The position numbers and the translations under genes are program-made. 60,972 nt of DNA from Acidocella sp. (GTDB taxonomy: Bacteria > Pseudomonadota > Alphaproteobacteria > Acetobacterales > Acetobacteraceae), in the NCBI GenBank assembly GCA_027451225.1, contig DAIDJU010000078.1:1-60972 (forward strand), read 5' to 3'. The notes under the pieces were generated by a model. That model worked only from the letters and a program-made list of their open reading frames with translations, searched no databases and was not told the origin of the DNA. This document shows, piece by piece, positions 48,715-58,388 of this stretch (position 1 is its first letter; every line of letters begins with the position of its first letter).

Positions 48715-50648
48715 GCGGCATCACCAGCGCCATCTCCACCGCCCTTTCAGGGATCGATCTGTTCGAGGCTGGAATCTCCACAGTCTCCAACAATATCGCC
48801 AATGCCACCACCTCGGGCTACGCGGCGGAGACCGTGAATTCCACCACCTCCGTGGGCGCGCCAAACCAGCCGGGCAATGGCGTGCAAACGGCGCAAATCG
48901 TGCGTGCCTCCAGCGGTTTTGCCGCGGCGCAGTTGCGTAACGCCAACACCGCCAGCACCGCCGCCTCGGCGCAATCCACTGCGCTCACCAGCCTCTCCAA
49001 CGCGCTGACCAATAACGGCGACGTGCAAACCGCCCTCAACCAGTTCTTCCAGGATGTCAGCACGCTGGCCTCCAACCCCACCAGCACCGCGCAGCGCCAG
49101 ACCGTGCTTTCGGACGCGCAAACCGCCACCAGCACGTTCCAGAGCGCGGCGCAGAATATCGCCACCACCAACGCCTCGGCGACCGAATCCCTCTCCACCG
49201 GCATTACCACGGCCAACAACCTGCTCGGCCAGCTTGCCACCATCAACAAGGGCTTGGCGCAAACGCCCAATGCTCCCTCCTTGCTCGACCAGCAGGAATC
49301 CGCCCTGAACTCGCTCTCCCAGCTCCTGCCCGTGAGCACCTTGCCGCAAAGCAATGGCTCGGTGATCATCACCACTGGCGGCACAGTGCTGCTCGACCAA
49401 AGCGGCCCGCAGACTCTGGCAACAAGCACCACGAATTCCGGCACACCAACCGTCACCGCAGGCACCAATGCCGTGCCTGTCACCCTCACCGAGAACGACG
49501 GCAGCCTCGGTGCAGCCATCGGCAACGTCCAGGCAGGCAATACGGCGCTGCAATCCCTGAACGCATTGGCCGCCATCTTCGCCGGCAAGGTGAACAGCTC
49601 GCAGGCCGAGGGCCTCACCCCCTCCGGCACGCAGGGCCAGGCCTTGTTCTCGGTTCCCTCTCCCAGCGTGGCCGCAAGCAGCAGCAACACCGGCAGCGCG
49701 ACCGTCACCGCCGCCATCAGCAACACCAGCGCCCTGCCCACCGATGGCGGGCCCTTCCTGCTCAGCTACAGCGCCACCAATGGCTGGACGGCAACCGACC
49801 AAGCCAGTGGCCAAAGCTACACCGCCAGCGGCACCCCGCCGACACTCGCGGGCATGGCGCTCACCATCACCGGCACGCCCGCCAATGGCGACCAGTACAC
49901 GCTCAACCCCGCCCCCAACGCCGCCGCGGGCATCGGCGTCGCCGCCACCCAGACAAGCGACATCGCCGCTGCCGATCCCTACGTTCCCACAGCCGGTGTA
50001 TTGCAGAGCGACGGCTCAATCCTCGACAGCAACGCCGGCAGCGTCACCACCGGCACCGACACCGTAACCAGCACCCCCGCCAGCAATGCGGCCGTGATTC
50101 CCGCCAGCTATTACGGGCAGAATCTGCAAATCAACTTCACCTCCTCCACCAGCTACACGGTGACCACCGCCGCCAATACCAGTACCGTCATCGCCAGTGG
50201 CACGCTGGGCAGCAATGGCGGCAATATCGCCATCGCCTACCCCAGCTCCGGCGCGGCGTTGGGCCAGTATTGGCAATTACCCATCACCGGCACGCCCGCC
50301 AGCGGCGACACCCTCACCATCTCCCCTGGCAACAGCTCAAGCGGCAGCAATGCCCAGCGCATGGCCACGCTCTGGACCACGCCAAGCGCCACCACCTCCG
50401 GCACGCTGGAACAAGCCGTCATCGGCCTGTCCACCGGGCTTGGCGCCAAAGCCTCCGCCGCGCAGAATCTGGCCACCACCACGGCCACGCAGGTTTCAAC
50501 CGCCACCACCAATCTGCAAACCGTGGCCGGGGTAAACACAGACCAGCAAGCCGTGCTGCTCACCACCTATCAGCAAGCCTATCAGGCCGCCGCTCAGGTC
50601 ATCAGCGCCTCGCGCACGATGTTCGACTCCCTGCTCCAATCCGTCTGA
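48711..50648 (+). CDS. flgK: Flagellar hook-associated protein 1 FlgK
   Basis: ISTALSGIDLFEAGISTVSNNIANATTSGYAAETVN; C-terminal NLQTVAGVNTDQQAVLLTTYQQAYQAAAQVISASRTMFDSLL. Confidence 0.92.
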   Translation: MSGITSAISTALSGIDLFEAGISTVSNNIANATTSGYAAETVNSTTSVGAPNQPGNGVQTAQIVRASSGFAAAQLRNANTASTAASAQSTALTSLSNALTNNGDVQTALNQFFQDVSTLASNPTSTAQRQTVLSDAQTATSTFQSAAQNIATTNASATESLSTGITTANNLLGQLATINKGLAQTPNAPSLLDQQESALNSLSQLLPVSTLPQSNGSVIITTGGTVLLDQSGPQTLATSTTNSGTPTVTAGTNAVPVTLTENDGSLGAAIGNVQAGNTALQSLNALAAIFAGKVNSSQAEGLTPSGTQGQALFSVPSPSVAASSSNTGSATVTAAISNTSALPTDGGPFLLSYSATNGWTATDQASGQSYTASGTPPTLAGMALTITGTPANGDQYTLNPAPNAAAGIGVAATQTSDIAAADPYVPTAGVLQSDGSILDSNAGSVTTGTDTVTSTPASNAAVIPASYYGQNLQINFTSSTSYTVTTAANTSTVIASGTLGSNGGNIAIAYPSSGAALGQYWQLPITGTPASGDTLTISPGNSSSGSNAQRMATLWTTPSATTSGTLEQAVIGLSTGLGAKASAAQNLATTTATQVSTATTNLQTVAGVNTDQQAVLLTTYQQAYQAAAQVISASRTMFDSLLQSV

Positions 50649-50657
50649 GGTTTCATC

Positions 50658-51122
50658 ATGAAAAAAATCATCCTCATTGCAACCGGCGCCGTGGTGCTGT
50701 TGGCGGGCGGCATTGGCGGCACAATCGCCTTTCTTACCCTGGGTCACCATAACGGCGCGGCAAGCCATGCAGCGCCACCGCCCAAGCCCATCTATTTCGC
50801 GCAGCTGAACGACATCGTCGTCAGCGTTCCTGCCGATACCAATGATTCGACGACAAGCTATATCGAGATCACACTGCAATTCTCGACCTTCGACCAGAAC
50901 GCCCTGGCGACCTTCACCAATCTGCAACCCATCATCAAGGCGCAAATTATCAACCTGCTGATGGCGCAGACGGCCAAATCCCTCACCGATCCCAGCACAC
51001 ATGACACGTTGAGCAAAAACTGCCTCGACATCGCCAACAAGGTGCTGAACGCCTCAGCCAATTATACCCCTCCCAGCCCGTTCACCGCCGCCTACATCAC
51101 CAACCTCGTCGAGCAGAACTAA
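50658..51122 (+). CDS. fliL: Flagellar basal body-associated protein FliL
   Basis: Single N-terminal TM; YIEITLQFSTFDQNALATFTNLQPIIKAQIINLL. Confidence 0.8.
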   Translation: MKKIILIATGAVVLLAGGIGGTIAFLTLGHHNGAASHAAPPPKPIYFAQLNDIVVSVPADTNDSTTSYIEITLQFSTFDQNALATFTNLQPIIKAQIINLLMAQTAKSLTDPSTHDTLSKNCLDIANKVLNASANYTPPSPFTAAYITNLVEQN

Positions 51123-51126
51123 GACC

Positions 51127-51405
51127 ATGGACACGGCAAGCCTGAGCGGCGCGGCATCCAGTATCGCGGCCCTGCTCGCCATCCTGTTTACGCTGGCGGG
51201 GGCGGCGTTCCTGCTGCGGCGGCTGCGCGGCACGGCCTGGGGGCAAAAGCTCAACGCCGCCGCCCAACCCATCAACGTGCTGGCCACCCGTCCACTTGGC
51301 GGTCAGCACAGTCTGGTCATCGCCGAAGCCGAAGGTCAGCGCTTCCTCATCGGCATCAGCCGCGGCAATATCACCACCATTGGTCGGCTCAACGCCCATG
51401 ACTAG
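51127..51405 (+). CDS. fliO: Flagellar biosynthesis protein FliO
   Basis: N-terminal TM then GGQHSLVIAEAEGQRFLIGISRGNITTIGRL; before fliP. Confidence 0.8.
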   Translation: MDTASLSGAASSIAALLAILFTLAGAAFLLRRLRGTAWGQKLNAAAQPINVLATRPLGGQHSLVIAEAEGQRFLIGISRGNITTIGRLNAHD

Positions 51406-52087
51406 CCCAGCCGCCCTTACCATCGTCAACGCCCTGGCCGCCAATGGGGGAGAGGCCTACTCGCTCAACGTACAGAGCCTTCTGGTCATCACCACGCTGG
51501 CCTTCCTGCCGGGGCTGCTTCTGTTGATGACCTCCTTCACCCGCATCATCATCGTGCTCTCGGTGCTGCGCCAAGCCCTGGGCATGCAAACCACGCCACC
51601 TAACATGGTGTTGGCGGCACTAGCGCTGGCGATGACCGTCTTCGTGATGCGCGGTGTCGTTCAGCAGGAGCAGGACAAGGCGCTGAACCCGTATCTCTCC
51701 GGGCAGATCACCTTCTCCCAGGCCGTGCAGGCCGCCGAACCGCCGATCCAGGATTTCATGCTCGCGCAAACCCGCAAGGCGCCGCTGCATTTGTTCGTCG
51801 ATCTCTCCGGCGGGCATTACGACGATCCGAAATCCGTTCCCTTCACCGTGCTGGTCCCGGCCTTCGCCACCTCCGAGCTGGAAACCGCGTTCCAGATCTC
51901 CTTCCTCATCTATATCCCATTCGTCCTCATCGATCTCGCCGTCGCCTCCATCCTCATGTCGCTCGGCATGATCATGGTCTCGCCAACACTCATCTCGCTG
52001 CCGCTGAAGCTGCTGATGTTCGTCTCCATCCACGGCTGGGTTCTGGTTCTAGGCACGCTCGCCAACAGCTTTGCCGTGGGGCACTGA
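51398..52087 (+). CDS. fliP: Flagellar export protein FliP
   Basis: TSFTRIIIVLSVLRQALGMQTTPPNMVLAALALAMT; SILMSLGMIMVSPTLISLPLKLLMF. Confidence 0.95.
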   Translation: MTSPAALTIVNALAANGGEAYSLNVQSLLVITTLAFLPGLLLLMTSFTRIIIVLSVLRQALGMQTTPPNMVLAALALAMTVFVMRGVVQQEQDKALNPYLSGQITFSQAVQAAEPPIQDFMLAQTRKAPLHLFVDLSGGHYDDPKSVPFTVLVPAFATSELETAFQISFLIYIPFVLIDLAVASILMSLGMIMVSPTLISLPLKLLMFVSIHGWVLVLGTLANSFAVGH

Positions 52088-52089
52088 CC

Positions 52090-52365
52090 ATGCCGCTCTA
52101 CATCAAGCTTCTGCACGAGGCGATGAGCACCGCCTTCAATGCCACGGCGCCAATCATTCTCATCCTGGTGCTCATCGGTCTGGTCACCGCCCTTCTACAA
52201 GGTGCCTTGCAAATCGAGGACGCCACCTTCGCCCTGCTGCCCAAAACCTTCGCCATGGTCATCCTGGCCCTCACAGGCGGTTTTGGCGCTCTCAATATGT
52301 TCGAGACTCTGGCAACGCTTTTCATCACCCATGCCCCAGAGCTGGTCCGGCAGGCATGGTACTAG
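52090..52365 (+). CDS. fliQ: FliQ family export protein (paralog 2, in fliP-fliR context)
   Basis: NATAPIILILVLIGLVTALLQGALQIEDATFALLPKTFAMV. Confidence 0.88.
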   Translation: MPLYIKLLHEAMSTAFNATAPIILILVLIGLVTALLQGALQIEDATFALLPKTFAMVILALTGGFGALNMFETLATLFITHAPELVRQAWY

Positions 52366-53123
52366 ACCAAGCCCAGATCATGCTCTGGCTCGGTCATTTC
52401 CTGTGGCCGTTCCTGCGTATCACCGGGCTTCTGCTCACCGCGCCGCTTTACGGCTCGAACCTGATCCCCTCGATGGTCAAAGCCATACTCGCCGCCACCT
52501 ATGCCGCCGCATTGGCCATGTGGCTGCCCAACCTCCCGCCCTTTCCGGCCGACCCATTCAGCGCGTTTTACGCGGGCATCGTACAAATCGCCTATGGCGC
52601 GTTGCTGGGCATGGTCATGCAAATCGTCATCACCAGCATCGCCTGCGCGGGTGAAATCGCCGGCCTCTCCATGGGCCTCTCCTTCGCCGAGCTGCAATTC
52701 CGCGAATCCTCAGGCATCACGCCCGTGCTTTACGATGTCATGCTCTGGGCCGGACTGCTTGGCTTCATGGCCGCGGGCGGACCGCTCTGGCTGTTCTCCG
52801 CCCTGGCCCATTCCTTCGGCCACGGCATCGGTGTGGCCCCGCTCTCCTCCTGGGCCAGCCTCGCCGGGCTGGGCGGCACATTGATCAGCACCGCTCTCGG
52901 GCTGGCGCTGCCTGTGGTGGCGGTGTCGCTCTGCGTCAACCTCACCGTGGGCCTTACCACCATCTTCGCCCCGAGCATGAACCTGCTCTCCATCGGCTTC
53001 CCGCTGCTCATCCTGGCCGGGCTCTGGGTCGTTACCGCCAGCCTTCCTGCCATCGGCCCAACAGCGGCGCATCTTACCACCACCTGCATGGACGCTGTCA
53101 CCGCGCTGCTGCCCCATGGCTGA
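52356..53123 (+). CDS. fliR: Flagellar export protein FliR
   Basis: MVLDQAQIMLWLGHFLWPFLRITGLLLTAPLYGSNLIPSMVK; EIAGLSMGLSFAELQFRESSGITPVL. Confidence 0.92.
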   Translation: MVLDQAQIMLWLGHFLWPFLRITGLLLTAPLYGSNLIPSMVKAILAATYAAALAMWLPNLPPFPADPFSAFYAGIVQIAYGALLGMVMQIVITSIACAGEIAGLSMGLSFAELQFRESSGITPVLYDVMLWAGLLGFMAAGGPLWLFSALAHSFGHGIGVAPLSSWASLAGLGGTLISTALGLALPVVAVSLCVNLTVGLTTIFAPSMNLLSIGFPLLILAGLWVVTASLPAIGPTAAHLTTTCMDAVTALLPHG

Positions 53124-54234
53124 GGATAGCGGCGACAAACGCCACGCCCCAACCGAGCGCCGCCTGGCCCAGGCGGCTGAGCGCGGCGATGTGCACCGCT
53201 CCGCCGACCTGCCCAAAGCCGCCGGCGTGGTCGTCGTCACATTGCTAAGCCTGGGGGCCGCCGCGAGCATCGGCGTGCATCTACAGGACGATGTCGCCGC
53301 CTGGCTCGCCACCGCCGGCACGTCGGACGGTTCCGCCGCCGCAGGTTGGAGCCGCGAGATGTTCCAGGCCATCTTCCCGCTACTGGTCCTCATCGCCGTC
53401 ATCGCGCTTGCCGCCAGCTTTGCCTCCGGCGGCTGGGTCTTTGCGCTGCAATTGCTGAAATTCGACGCCTCGAAGCTGACGCCCCAGACCGGGCTCGGCC
53501 AGATCGTCTCCAAAACCAGCTTCATCGAAACCGGCAAATCCATCGTCAAATTCGCCGTCATCGGCGGGGTTGGGGCGCTGTCCATCTGGCTACGAGAGGA
53601 CGATTTCATCGGCCTCGGCTTCCTGCCCTTCCCCTATGCCGGGCCTGTCATCGGCGTCACGTTGCAGGTCATCACCGCCATCTGCGTGGTGCTGTCGCTG
53701 TTCGCGGCGGGCGATCTGGGGCTGCAATACTGGCTGCACCGGCAAAAACTGCGCATGTCGGACACCGAAATCCGCGAGGAAATGAAGGAAGCCGCCGGCA
53801 ACCCGCATGTAAAGGGCCGCCAACGCCAGCTCGCGCGCAAGATGGCCCGCGCCAGACAGATGCAGCGCATCCCCGAGGCGTCGGTCATCGTCACCAACCC
53901 CACGCATTACGCCTGCGCCATCCGCTACCGCCGTGGGTCGGACCAAGCCCCAATGCTGCTGGCCAAGGGCGTGGGGCTGCAAGCGCAGGAGATCGTCTCG
54001 CGCGGCCGGGGCTTAGGGATTCCGGTGGTGGAGGCTCCGCCTCTGGCCCGCGCCGTGTACCGGCATGTCGAGCCCGGCGAGCATGTGCCGGTGGCCGTGT
54101 ACCGCGCCTGCGCCGAGGTGCTGGCCTATGTGTGGCGCATGCAGCAATGGCGCTCGCAAGGCGGCGCCAAACCGACCCCGCCCCCTATTCGAGAGGGCGA
54201 GATCGAGGTTTCACGCTGGACGCCTGAAAGTTAA
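53116..54234 (+). CDS. flhB: Flagellar export protein FlhB
   Basis: EDSGDKRHAPTERRLAQAAERGDVHRSADLPKA; autocleavage motif VTNPTHYACAIRY. Confidence 0.95.
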   Translation: MAEDSGDKRHAPTERRLAQAAERGDVHRSADLPKAAGVVVVTLLSLGAAASIGVHLQDDVAAWLATAGTSDGSAAAGWSREMFQAIFPLLVLIAVIALAASFASGGWVFALQLLKFDASKLTPQTGLGQIVSKTSFIETGKSIVKFAVIGGVGALSIWLREDDFIGLGFLPFPYAGPVIGVTLQVITAICVVLSLFAAGDLGLQYWLHRQKLRMSDTEIREEMKEAAGNPHVKGRQRQLARKMARARQMQRIPEASVIVTNPTHYACAIRYRRGSDQAPMLLAKGVGLQAQEIVSRGRGLGIPVVEAPPLARAVYRHVEPGEHVPVAVYRACAEVLAYVWRMQQWRSQGGAKPTPPPIREGEIEVSRWTPES

Positions 54235-54836
54235 TTCTTCGGGTCGAAACCCAGGAAGCCAGCCTGCGGATTGGGCGTGCCCTTATCCCCCGTGACTGCG
54301 GGAGCCGTGCGGTGCGGCACCGGCTTGGGTGCCACGGCGTGGGGCGCGGAAACAGGAGCCGAATGCGTCTCCTTCGTCTTGCCCTTATGCACCGGCGCGG
54401 GCGTCGCGCCGCCCAGGCTCCAGGTCTGCCCAACCGGACCAGACACCCCACCCATCTCGTTGCGCGTCTGCAGGAGCAGGAAGGTGATGGTATTGCGGTT
54501 CAGCGCAATCGAGAGATCCAGCGGCGTTTCTCCAAACTGGTTCTTCGCGCCCAGGTCCGCACCACGGCTCAGCGCATCCTGCGCGGCGCTGTAATCCCCC
54601 TTATTCACCGCCGCGAACAAAGCGGCAGTCGGATCGCCCGCTGACGATTGCTGCATTTTCGGGCCCGTAGCCAGGGGCGCTCCGGTGCCGACACCCGGCA
54701 CTGCGGGGGGCGCTATATCGGGGGTGCGGGCCTGCGGCTGGGGCGCGCCACCACCGCCCATCGATATCTGCGCCAAAGCAGGTCCGGCCCCCAAAAACAG
54801 GACCAGACCGAGGGCCGTAGAACGAAAATGTCTCAT
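54231..54836 (-). CDS. Secreted ankyrin-repeat-like protein
   Basis: Signal peptide MRHFRSTALGLVLFLGAGPALA; ALFAAVNKGDYSAAQDALSRGADLGAKNQFGETPLDLSI. Confidence 0.75.
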   Translation of the reverse strand: MRHFRSTALGLVLFLGAGPALAQISMGGGGAPQPQARTPDIAPPAVPGVGTGAPLATGPKMQQSSAGDPTAALFAAVNKGDYSAAQDALSRGADLGAKNQFGETPLDLSIALNRNTITFLLLQTRNEMGGVSGPVGQTWSLGGATPAPVHKGKTKETHSAPVSAPHAVAPKPVPHRTAPAVTGDKGTPNPQAGFLGFDPKN

Positions 54837-54898
54837 ACTCAGATTCTCTAGCCGATGCTCCCAGGGCCGTCCATGCGGCCCCAGGGCCAGAATAAGCC

Positions 54899-55495
54899 TT
54901 ATTTGCTCTGACCGCGCAGGGCCGCCAGCTCCGTCTGCAACCGTTCCACCTCGGCGCGCAGACTGGTGATTTCCTCCTGGGCCTCCTGGGGGGCTTCCTT
55001 TGCCGGTGCCGGAGCCTGTTTTGCTTCGCCTTCGCGGTAGAAAGGCGAGAACAGCGCCATGGCGCGCTCCATCATCTCCATGTTCTTGCGGCCGACCTCC
55101 TCCATCCCCGGCGGCATGAAGGGCCCGAGCGTCTTGCTTACCGTCGCGCGCACGTTCTCCTGCTGGCGGGCAAGGTTTTCCATCGCCTGTTCAAAATAGC
55201 GGGGCAGCAGGTTAGGCACGTTGCTGCCGTACACACCAATCAGCTGGCGCAGAAAATTCGTCGGCAGCAGGGCGTTGCCCTTGCCTTCCTCTTCCACGAT
55301 GATCTGCGTCAGCACGCTGCGGGTGATATCCTCGCCGGATTTCGCGTCGTAAACCACGAAATCACGGTCCTTGCGGACCATTTCCGCCAGATTGTCCAAG
55401 GTGATGTAGCTTGAACTTTCGGTGTTATAGAGCCGCCGATTGGCGTATTTTTTAACAACCACGGGTTGCGACTTGGAATCGGCGTTTTCGGTCAT
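54899..55495 (-). CDS. phaR: Polyhydroxyalkanoate synthesis repressor PhaR
   Basis: VVVKKYANRRLYNTESSSYITLDNLAEMVRKDRDFVVYDAKSGEDITRSVLTQIIVEEE. Confidence 0.93.
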   Translation of the reverse strand: MTENADSKSQPVVVKKYANRRLYNTESSSYITLDNLAEMVRKDRDFVVYDAKSGEDITRSVLTQIIVEEEGKGNALLPTNFLRQLIGVYGSNVPNLLPRYFEQAMENLARQQENVRATVSKTLGPFMPPGMEEVGRKNMEMMERAMALFSPFYREGEAKQAPAPAKEAPQEAQEEITSLRAEVERLQTELAALRGQSK

Positions 55496-55658
55496 GAATT
55501 TTTTTCTTCCATCCCATTGTCGCCGGTTCCCGGCGAGACGTTTTTATTCAAACACGAATTTTGTGCGTTGCACAGTGTCTTGGCGCGTTACACTTATGGC
55601 GGATCTCCCCGGGCCGCGCTAGGAGTCGCCCGGCGGGCAAGCAGGGACCGAATGTACG

Positions 55659-56000
55659 ATGGACGACAACCTTGCCAGGGATTTTATAGTCCTGTGGCAG
55701 AGCGAGCTGACCGCCATGGCAGCGGACCGGGAGCTGCGCGAGACCTGGGCCGCCACTCTGGCGCTATGGGCGCAGGCCGCAAACGCCGCCGCCGCGTACC
55801 TGCCGCATGACCACTCGCCGGCCGGAAGCTCCCGCGCCACTCAGCCGGCGCGGGCCTCGTCCCCTGATGCTGCATCTCAGCCTGGCCTGGATGAAGTCGA
55901 GCAGCTTAAGCGCCGCGTCGCTGAACTGGAGCAGCGTCTGGGCGAATTCCTCGCCGGACAATCCCCCAAGCCCGGCGGCCCAGCAGACGGCGCTCGATGA
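55659..56000 (+). CDS. Coiled-coil N-terminal ORF of PHA-synthase-like gene (PhaE-like or 5' part of a frameshifted gene)
   Basis: MDDNLARDFIVLWQSELTAMAADRELRETWAATLALW...DEVEQLKRRVAELEQRLGEFLAGQSP; overlaps the next ORF in another frame. Confidence 0.6.
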   Translation: MDDNLARDFIVLWQSELTAMAADRELRETWAATLALWAQAANAAAAYLPHDHSPAGSSRATQPARASSPDAASQPGLDEVEQLKRRVAELEQRLGEFLAGQSPKPGGPADGAR

Positions 56001-56997
56001 GATCCTGCGCCGGGACCGGGCGCTGATTGCGGGCATCGCCGCCTATCGCAGCTCCCCCTATATGCGTGAGCTGCGCAACCCACCCGCCATCTGGGAGGAA
56101 GAAGAAACCCAGCTGCTGGATTACGGCGGCACCGGCCCGGCCGTGCTGTTCGTCCCCAGCCTGATCAACCGCGCCTATATTCTGGACCTGATGGAAGGCG
56201 GCTCCATGCTGCGTTTCCTCAGCACCCAGAACCTGCACCCGTATTTGCTGGACTGGGGCTGGCCCGGCGAGGTCGAGCGACAGTTCTCCCTTACCGACTA
56301 CATCGCCGGGCGGTTGGAACGCGCCCTGGCCGCCATTCCCGGCCCGGTCATTTTGGCCGGATACTGCATGGGCGGGCTGCTGGCCCTGGCCTCGGCGCTG
56401 CGTGCCCAGCAATCGGGCACCAGCAAGGTCCGCGCTTTGGCCCTGTTCGCCACGCCGTGGGACTTCCACGCCGCCGACGCCACCCTGCCCAAGCGCGTCA
56501 GCGAGGCGATGCCCGCCATCGAGATGATGCTGCAATTCTCCAGCACCCTGCCCATCGACGCGCTGAACACCCTGTTCGCCATGGTCGACCCCTACGGCGT
56601 GGGCGACAAATACCGGGACTTCGCCGCGCAGGACCAAACCCTGCCCCGGGCGCAACGTTTCGTGGCCATGGAGGACTGGCTGGCCGACGGCGTGCCTCTG
56701 GCCGCCCCCGTGGCGCGCGAGACGCTCGGCGGCTGGTACGTGGCCAACACCACCGCCCGCAACCAATGGCGCGTGGCGGGCCAGGTGGTGGACCCGTCCC
56801 AGCTCACTTTGCCCGCCTTTTGCGCCATTCCGGCGCGAGACAGGCTGGTGCCCGCCGTTTCCGCCCAGGCCCTGGCGGCGCAGTTGGCCCAGGCCACGAT
56901 CATCCAGCCCAAGGCAGGGCACATAGGCATGGTCGCGGGCTCTACCTCTGAAACTTCACTCTGGCGGCCTTTCGCGGATTGGGTCCACAGCCTATGA
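55807..56997 (+). CDS. PhaC-like alpha/beta hydrolase (class III/IV-like PHA synthase); true N-terminus uncertain
   Basis: Cys lipase box GYCMGG, Asp in IPARDRLVPA, His in PKAGHIGMVAGS. Confidence 0.75.
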   Translation: MTTRRPEAPAPLSRRGPRPLMLHLSLAWMKSSSLSAASLNWSSVWANSSPDNPPSPAAQQTALDEILRRDRALIAGIAAYRSSPYMRELRNPPAIWEEEETQLLDYGGTGPAVLFVPSLINRAYILDLMEGGSMLRFLSTQNLHPYLLDWGWPGEVERQFSLTDYIAGRLERALAAIPGPVILAGYCMGGLLALASALRAQQSGTSKVRALALFATPWDFHAADATLPKRVSEAMPAIEMMLQFSSTLPIDALNTLFAMVDPYGVGDKYRDFAAQDQTLPRAQRFVAMEDWLADGVPLAAPVARETLGGWYVANTTARNQWRVAGQVVDPSQLTLPAFCAIPARDRLVPAVSAQALAAQLAQATIIQPKAGHIGMVAGSTSETSLWRPFADWVHSL

Positions 56998-57051
56998 TCC
57001 GGTAGCGCACAGAATGTCCGCGCAACGCGTGCCAACCAGAAGGAACAAACA

Positions 57052-58224
57052 ATGGAAGACATCGTCATCGTCTCGGCCGCCCGCACCGCCGTCGGCAGCT
57101 TCAACGGCGCTTTCAGCTCCACCCCCGCGCATGTTCTCGGCAGCGTGGCGCTCAAGGCCGCCATCGAGCGCGCAGGGCTCTCTCCCGCCGATATCGACGA
57201 AGTCATTCTCGGCCAGGTGCTGAGCACCGCCCAGGGCCAGAACCCCGCCCGCCAGACCGCCCGCCTCGCCGGCATCCCTGACGACAAGACCGCCTTCGGC
57301 ATCAACCAGGTTTGCGGCTCGGGCCTGCGCGCCGTGGCGCTGGCGGCCCAGCAGGTGCTCTCCGGCGAGTCCAAGATCGTCGCCGCCGGCGGGCAGGAGA
57401 GCATGAGCCTCTCGCCGCACGCCACCTATCTGCGCTCCGGCACCAAGATGGGCGACACCAACCTGATCGACACCATGATCAAGGACGGCCTGTGGGACGC
57501 CTTCAACGGCTACCACATGGGCGTCACCGCCGAAAACGTGGCCCGGCAGTGGCAGATCAGCCGCGACGAGCAGGACGCCCTGGCCCTGGCCTCGCAGCAG
57601 AAGGCCGCCGCCGCGCAGAAGGCCGGCAAGTTCAAGGATGAGATCGCCCCGGTGACCCTGACCACCCGCAAGGGCGAGGTCGTGGTGGACCAGGACGAGT
57701 ATATCCGCCACGACGCCTCCCCCGAGACCATGGCCAAGCTCAAGCCCGCCTTCACCAAGGACGGCACCGTGACCGCCGGCAACGCCTCCGGCATCAACGA
57801 CGGCGCCGCCGTGCTGCTGGTGATGAGCGCCAAGGAAGCCGCCGCCCGCGGCCTCACCCCGCTGGCCCGCATCGCCAGCTTCGCCACCGCGGGCGTGGAC
57901 CCGGCGGTGATGGGCTCCGGCCCGATCCCCTCCTCCAAGAAGGCCCTGGCCCGCGCGGGCTGGTCGGTGGCGGATCTCGACCTGATCGAAGCCAACGAGG
58001 CTTTCGCCGCCCAGGCCTGCGCGGTGAACAAGGATCTCGGCCTCGACCCGGCCAAGGTGAACGTGAACGGCGGCGCCATCGCCATCGGTCACCCCATCGG
58101 CGCTTCGGGTGCCCGCATCCTCACCACCCTGCTGCACGAGATGAAGCGCCGCGACGCCAAGAAGGGCCTCGCCACGCTGTGCATCGGCGGCGGCATGGGC
58201 GTTGCCCTGTGCGTCGAGCGCTAA
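57052..58224 (+). CDS. phaA: Acetyl-CoA acetyltransferase (thiolase)
   Basis: [54 protein letters not shown]. Confidence 0.93.
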   Translation: MEDIVIVSAARTAVGSFNGAFSSTPAHVLGSVALKAAIERAGLSPADIDEVILGQVLSTAQGQNPARQTARLAGIPDDKTAFGINQVCGSGLRAVALAAQQVLSGESKIVAAGGQESMSLSPHATYLRSGTKMGDTNLIDTMIKDGLWDAFNGYHMGVTAENVARQWQISRDEQDALALASQQKAAAAQKAGKFKDEIAPVTLTTRKGEVVVDQDEYIRHDASPETMAKLKPAFTKDGTVTAGNASGINDGAAVLLVMSAKEAAARGLTPLARIASFATAGVDPAVMGSGPIPSSKKALARAGWSVADLDLIEANEAFAAQACAVNKDLGLDPAKVNVNGGAIAIGHPIGASGARILTTLLHEMKRRDAKKGLATLCIGGGMGVALCVER

Positions 58225-58263
58225 CGCTCACCCGAGAGACTAAACGGTAACGCTCAGTGTCTG

Positions 58264-58297
58264 GCCCGGAACTGGCAACGGTTCCGGGCTTTTTCTT
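58264..58297 (+). terminator. Rho-independent terminator after the thiolase gene
   Basis: GCCCGGAAC-tggcaacg-GTTCCGGGC-TTTTTCTTT. Confidence 0.85.
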
Positions 58298-58388
58298 TGC
58301 CGCAACGGCAGCTTGACAGCCACGCCCCTTCGCGGGGATGAAAGCTGTGGCGATCCGTTGAGGCAAACCACGCAACAAGCGAGGAAAC

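Noticed and set aside
49850-50330. Repeated TGTPA(N/S)GDxxTLxP motifs in FlgK, also VTGSPANGDSFTLSP in FlgL
   Set aside because: This type of module is familiar in FlgK/FlgL outer domains; not a novel repeat.
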